From positions 426,548-490,547 of the forward strand of contig CAJNDS010001824.1 in assembly GCA_905221605.1 (NCBI GenBank): a DNA stretch of 64,000 nucleotides, given 5' to 3'. The stretch comes from Symbiodinium natans (taxonomy: Eukaryota; Sar; Dinophyceae; Suessiales; Symbiodiniaceae). Shown in pieces: positions 60,317 through 64,000 of this stretch. The notes below the pieces were generated by a model. The model was not told the origin of the DNA. It saw only the letters and a list, made by a program, of their open reading frames with translations, and searched no databases. Position 1 is the first letter of the stretch. Each line of letters begins with the position of its first letter. The position numbers and the translations under genes were made by a program.

Positions 60317-60362
60317 AAGTAGGGCTGAGATGGGCTGAGGGTTGAACATGGATTGATAGGAC

Positions 60363-60789
60363 TTAGGCCCACAGCTTCCAGCATGTGAGTAGAGAAGTGT
60401 AGAAACAGGTTGCCAACAACGAAATGAAATCGGGTGCCCCATCGGAAGCTTCCTGCACATGCCGAACAAAGAACTCTCGCCTGACACAGTTAGTCTCCAA
60501 AGTTCTCCGACGGCCCCCCCAGGCTGCAACACCCCCAAGCGGATTGGATGATATCGCGCAAACTCTCTCCTCGCTCATAGCTCTCACAACTGCTGCAGAG
60601 GGCCTGCGCAAGTCGGTCAGCTGGGCGGCAATGCTCTGCTTCTCCTGAGGGCAAGGCATGGGAACATCTGAAGGATGCTGAAGGCTGAGGCGGTCGTGCC
60701 GCAAGTTTGCTTTTGCCATCGTAGTCCTTGTCTGTCTCGGCTCTCTGATCCAGAAGCGTCATTCCTGGGCACATGCTCACGTTTCGCAA
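60363..60789 (-). CDS. Unassigned exon-like open frame
   Basis: The minus strand reads MAKANLRHDRLSLQHPSDVP, then QSIAAQLTDLRRPSAAVVRA and TLETNCVRREFFVRHVQEAS. Good protein composition over 118 residues. A second open frame overlaps upstream. No domain recognised. Confidence 0.35.
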
Positions 60790-61099
60790 GCTAGCTGCGT
60801 GTCTTGACCCCTCCGAACTCCCCGGCGTGGCTCATCCCCGAGCATGCCACAAGACGACAAAAAGCTCAGCCCTGCATCGATGTACCCTCGGCAAACTTCA
60901 CAGGTGCTGCCGGGCCGCGCGTGTTCTTGTTCGCCTGCACAAACTCCTCAACCTGCCGAGCTTGCTTTCGTACCCATCGAGGCAAGGGACTTCACTAAGC
61001 CGCCCCTTCTAACAAGGAAGACCCGGAAGCAAAAAGCGGGCCTCGGCCAGCTGCTCTTCCAGCTTCCTGGCAACCCCAGGACATTCACACAATCCACAC

Positions 61100-62173
61100 A
61101 AGCCCCCCTAAAGCCTCTCTTCAAAGGGCAAAAGCACCTCCTCTCTGCGCCGGCTTTCGGGGCCATCGAGATCTGAAGTGAAACCTCGGCCCAGGCTCAA
61201 AATGCCACAAACTTCAGCCTTTTCTGCCCAAGGTAGAGCTGGCCTGGTCCTGCCGGTCGTGCAAAGACGTGCCTTGCCTGGGCCGGTGCTATTCTTTTGG
61301 TGTCGCAGCAACGATGACTTGAATGATATTTGGTTGGGCTGGGAGACACATGACAGACACCGGCACAAGCGTGCAACACCCAGTCAGTATGCAAGCTGCT
61401 GCTGCAGCTGCTGCAGCTGCTTGCGATTGTGGGCCTGCACAAGTTTACGTCCACACTTGGTGCACAGCAACGTGCATTGCACAGCAGTTCAGCGGACCTG
61501 TCGAAGATCGCAACTTTCGAGGCTCTTGGTCAGCCCGTTGATTTCCTCACAGGCGGCCAGACTCAGCTCAGAGATCTCGGTGAACCTCTTGAACAGGAGC
61601 TCTCCCGCTCGTGCACCATGATATCGTGCTCCAGCTCTCCAATCGTATCCTGCCAGGGCCATTCAAGCTTCTGCAACAAGATGTCAGTCTGAGTCTAACT
61701 TTCTCTGCTCTGCCTGTAGAGTGTCGAGTTCATTGTCCATCGCGCCCCCAGCTTTCGCCTCCCCGTCCTGGCGGTGTCACGCAACTGGATCGTGCAGGGC
61801 TTAGCGTGCCACAGCTCCGTCACTTCTGCAGTCAGGTGCCTTCTGCTTGTCGTGCTGCACATCAAGAGCAGCAATATCTAGCCTCACCTGCACGAGCAAA
61901 TTGTTTTCATGTCGCTTTTTCGTGAATAAACGAAATCAAGAAACCACGAAACACCCTAGCAGGGAAAGCCCGTGCCTGGTTGATGCTCTCTTGCATGGAC
62001 GTCAGACCCTGGATCAATGTTTCGACTCGGACTTTGTCGGTGTACGTGTCCTGTGCCAGAACGTCGACTGCAAGCCAACCCCGAGCATCACAGCCATTCA
62101 CGGCCTGGTTCAAGACTTTGCACCCAGTCGATGAGATGGAAACGCGTCCTTGCAGGGCTGTCACATAAACCAT
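61100..62173 (-). CDS. Unassigned coiled-coil gene or pseudogene
   Basis: Minus-strand segments in order: DKVRVETLIQGLTSMQESIN (about 61960-62060), LDTLQAEQRKLDSD (about 61685-61730), TDILLQKLEWPWQDTIGELE (about 61625-61690) and GELLFKRFTEISELSLAACE continuing to INGLTKSLESCDLRQ (about 61505-61605). The last two adjoin in different frames with no room for an intron, so a frameshift is likely near 61610. Heptad patterns predict coiled coils. No family recognised. Confidence 0.4.
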
Positions 62174-62229
62174 TCGGCAGCGACATTCTGAACATATGAT
62201 CAGGACGAGCCCGCCCTGTGGTATGGGGG

Positions 62230-62370
62230 GTCGTTGTTCGGGTTTAGGGTTTCGTGCTTTGGTTCGGAGGCTTAAGGATTCTGGAAGTGGAGGTTTGTTG
62301 GCTTTCTTTCTAGGCTTCGCTTAGGGCTTTAGGTTTGGGTTTGGGGTTTTACGGCTGGGGCTTTTTTGGG
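62230..62370 (+). repeat. Degenerate telomere-like tract
   Basis: Scattered TTTAGGG, TTTAGGTTTGGG and GGGTCTAGGGTCTAG. Between 62370 and 63430 no gene is recognisable. Confidence 0.6.
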
Positions 62371-63437
62371 TCTAGGGTCTAGCGAACCCGAGCCCGGATC
62401 ATATACTATCACCTTCAGACATCTAAGATAGAAGCCGCCACCATTTTGGAGCTACACTTGCAAACATGTGAAAACTGCACCGAGCCTGGCCGCATCTGCG
62501 AGCGGAATTCAAGGGCATTGAAGACACAGAAGGGCCTCTGGACTGCACACTCTGCGCTCAGGGAATGGAGCACAAATTCGCAACCACGACGCTCTCCTCT
62601 GGAGCAATACAGGAGAACAAGATCTTCTGCAGTTGCCTATTCTTGACAACGGCGATGCTGCTCTTCTTGGACTTGTCGCTGTTGACCAAATGATCCTGGT
62701 GGTGCGCTTAATTATGCAATTCCTCGATCAGATCTAGCGCCACCTGAAAGCCGTCGCAGATCTCACCCCACCTGGCGCGCAGACATGCCATGCAGCCGGC
62801 GCCGCCATGTGCTGTCAATGGCTGCAAGTGCGAGAGTGCCACTGCCAGACGTGGGAGCTCAAGGCAGCTGCCACTGAACTGTCTGCACCAGCCTTAGGGT
62901 GTACACGCCGGCAGAATTGTGGCACAACAGCTTTGCACTGGTGCACAGAGCACCACCGGCACCCTGGACCACAGCAGCACAGCTGAGGCATCCGGCTGAA
63001 ACCTTGTTGAAGCGTTTGCACTTTCACACAGCTCACGACACTGCACGACTGTCCGAGAGTGCGAGAATCAGAACGAATGAACGAACGAAAGCCAGAGCTG
63101 GACTAACCACGTCAGGGCGCAGAGATGATCTGGCCACCTTTGTTGTTGCCAAGCCTCGGTTTCCCAACGAGCCATTGCAGGCAGCTGCAAAATGCAAAGA
63201 ACATTCCTGGCCCCTATCCTAAAAGCACAACCCACACAAAACCTATGGCTATCCTCCTTCGGCTCTTGTTGAAAGCCTTCACGGTGCCGAGCCACTGCAG
63301 CCCCGATTCCTCTCCGTCCATGACAGGCGGGTGACCTCGAATAGACCCAAAAGAAATGCAGCACCCTGGCTTACGCTTGGACGCTCATTCGGGCTCTTCA
63401 GAAAAGAATAGAAGCTACAATCGTACGGAAAGTCAAT

Positions 63438-63900
63438 TCAAAAAACAAGGTCGTGGCACACCTTGACTGGCTGGGTGCGGTCCCTGCCAATAACAACCAA
63501 GCTCTTACACATCGGCTTTTCCAAAGTACCCAAATGTCCACACCCCCGCCTGTAATCGCCAACGCCTAACTGCCCAGCTTTGTTGCGGCCCCATGACCAG
63601 ACCTCAGCAATTTGGCACCCAATTTTGGGAGAGCATCTCATTTCCTGCTTTGAGACTGCCACTAATCCAGGCGCCACCAGCGCCAAGCAGTGGCGCATTC
63701 CGGCAGAGACCTGACGACCAAACCCAGCGCCAAGCCACTTGGGACACGCACGCGAAATGGCATTGCATTGAGTGGCCAGAGGACATTCCCACTGCAATCA
63801 CAGCAAACAATGGTAACCACGTCAATGCCTGGGTGACTTCGTGACCAACCAGGCCCTTCACCGGGAATGGCCTGCCAAAACGCAAGCGTCTCATCTGCAA
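63438..63900 (-). CDS. RCC1-repeat protein, partial (5' end beyond the window)
   Basis: An exon starting at 63602 after GAG encodes VWSWGRNKAGQLGVGD, the strand-turn signature of an RCC1 repeat. Upstream, an exon starting at 63710 encodes VSAGMRHCLAL, matching the preceding V-x-C/A-G-x-x-H-x-L-A-L strand. A further piece, AVIAVGMSSGHSMQ (about 63745-63790), looks like another repeat. RCC1 repeats form a seven-bladed propeller used in chromatin- or GTPase-linked and many other proteins. Exact splice sites are not resolved. The gene continues past the right edge. Confidence 0.65.
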
Positions 63901-63921
63901 AGGCTTCGCCGCCTCTGTGAT

Positions 63922-63990
63922 CCCTAAACCCGAAACCCTAAACGCTAAACCCTAAACCCTCGGCTCTACACCCTCGGCCCTAAACCCTCA
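63922..63990 (-). repeat. Degenerate CCCTAAA tract at the right edge
   Basis: CCCTAAACCCGAAACCC units, then CCCTCGGC variants. Probably within or beside the RCC1-type gene, given that gene's direction. Confidence 0.85.
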
Positions 63991-64000
63991 AACTGCCAGC

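Overview
The window is nuclear DNA from a dinoflagellate, probably of the Symbiodiniaceae or a relative. Four signs support this. (1) A complete 22-nt dinoflagellate spliced-leader (SL) sequence is present in genomic DNA at 18467-18488, next to a truncated relict SL. (2) I reconstructed two genes by hand, an acetyl-CoA carboxylase and a protein kinase. They are cut into many small exons by introns that end AG|G and start with GA or GC more often than GT. (3) Plant-type telomeric repeats (TTTAGGG/CCCTAAA) are scattered through intergenic DNA and introns. (4) The retroelements are of kinds common in dinoflagellates. Nearly every coding signal lies on the minus strand, which fits the one-directional gene arrays of this group.

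Layout. 1-4.3 kb: repeats and no recognised gene. 4378-13354: a structurally complete Ty1/copia LTR retrotransposon on the minus strand, with identical 171-bp LTRs and a 5-bp target-site duplication. It encodes Gag-protease, then a cytosine-C5-methyltransferase-like domain, integrase, reverse transcriptase and RNase H. 13.4-17 kb: telomeric and AT-rich repeats. 17.1-18.5 kb: an SL-marked gene or retrogene with coiled-coil potential. 18.5-20.8 kb: the kinase. 21-28 kb: unassigned coding-like exons, two foldback elements of one family and a tandem repeat. 28.5-40.9 kb: a nearly complete, probably plastid-targeted multidomain acetyl-CoA carboxylase whose central introns hold long telomeric arrays. 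42.6-48.3 kb: a graveyard of non-LTR retrotransposon fragments. 48.3-64 kb: telomeric stretches, foldback elements, microsatellites and unassigned exon-like segments, ending in a gene with RCC1 repeats that runs off the window.

The genes do not form an operon. The carboxylase makes malonyl-CoA for fatty-acid synthesis and the kinase is a signalling enzyme. What links them is genome architecture: short introns with relaxed donors, trans-splicing, retroposition of SL-bearing mRNAs, and mobile telomere-like repeats in introns. Exon boundaries were worked out by eye from reading frame, AG|G acceptors and family knowledge. They need transcript confirmation.
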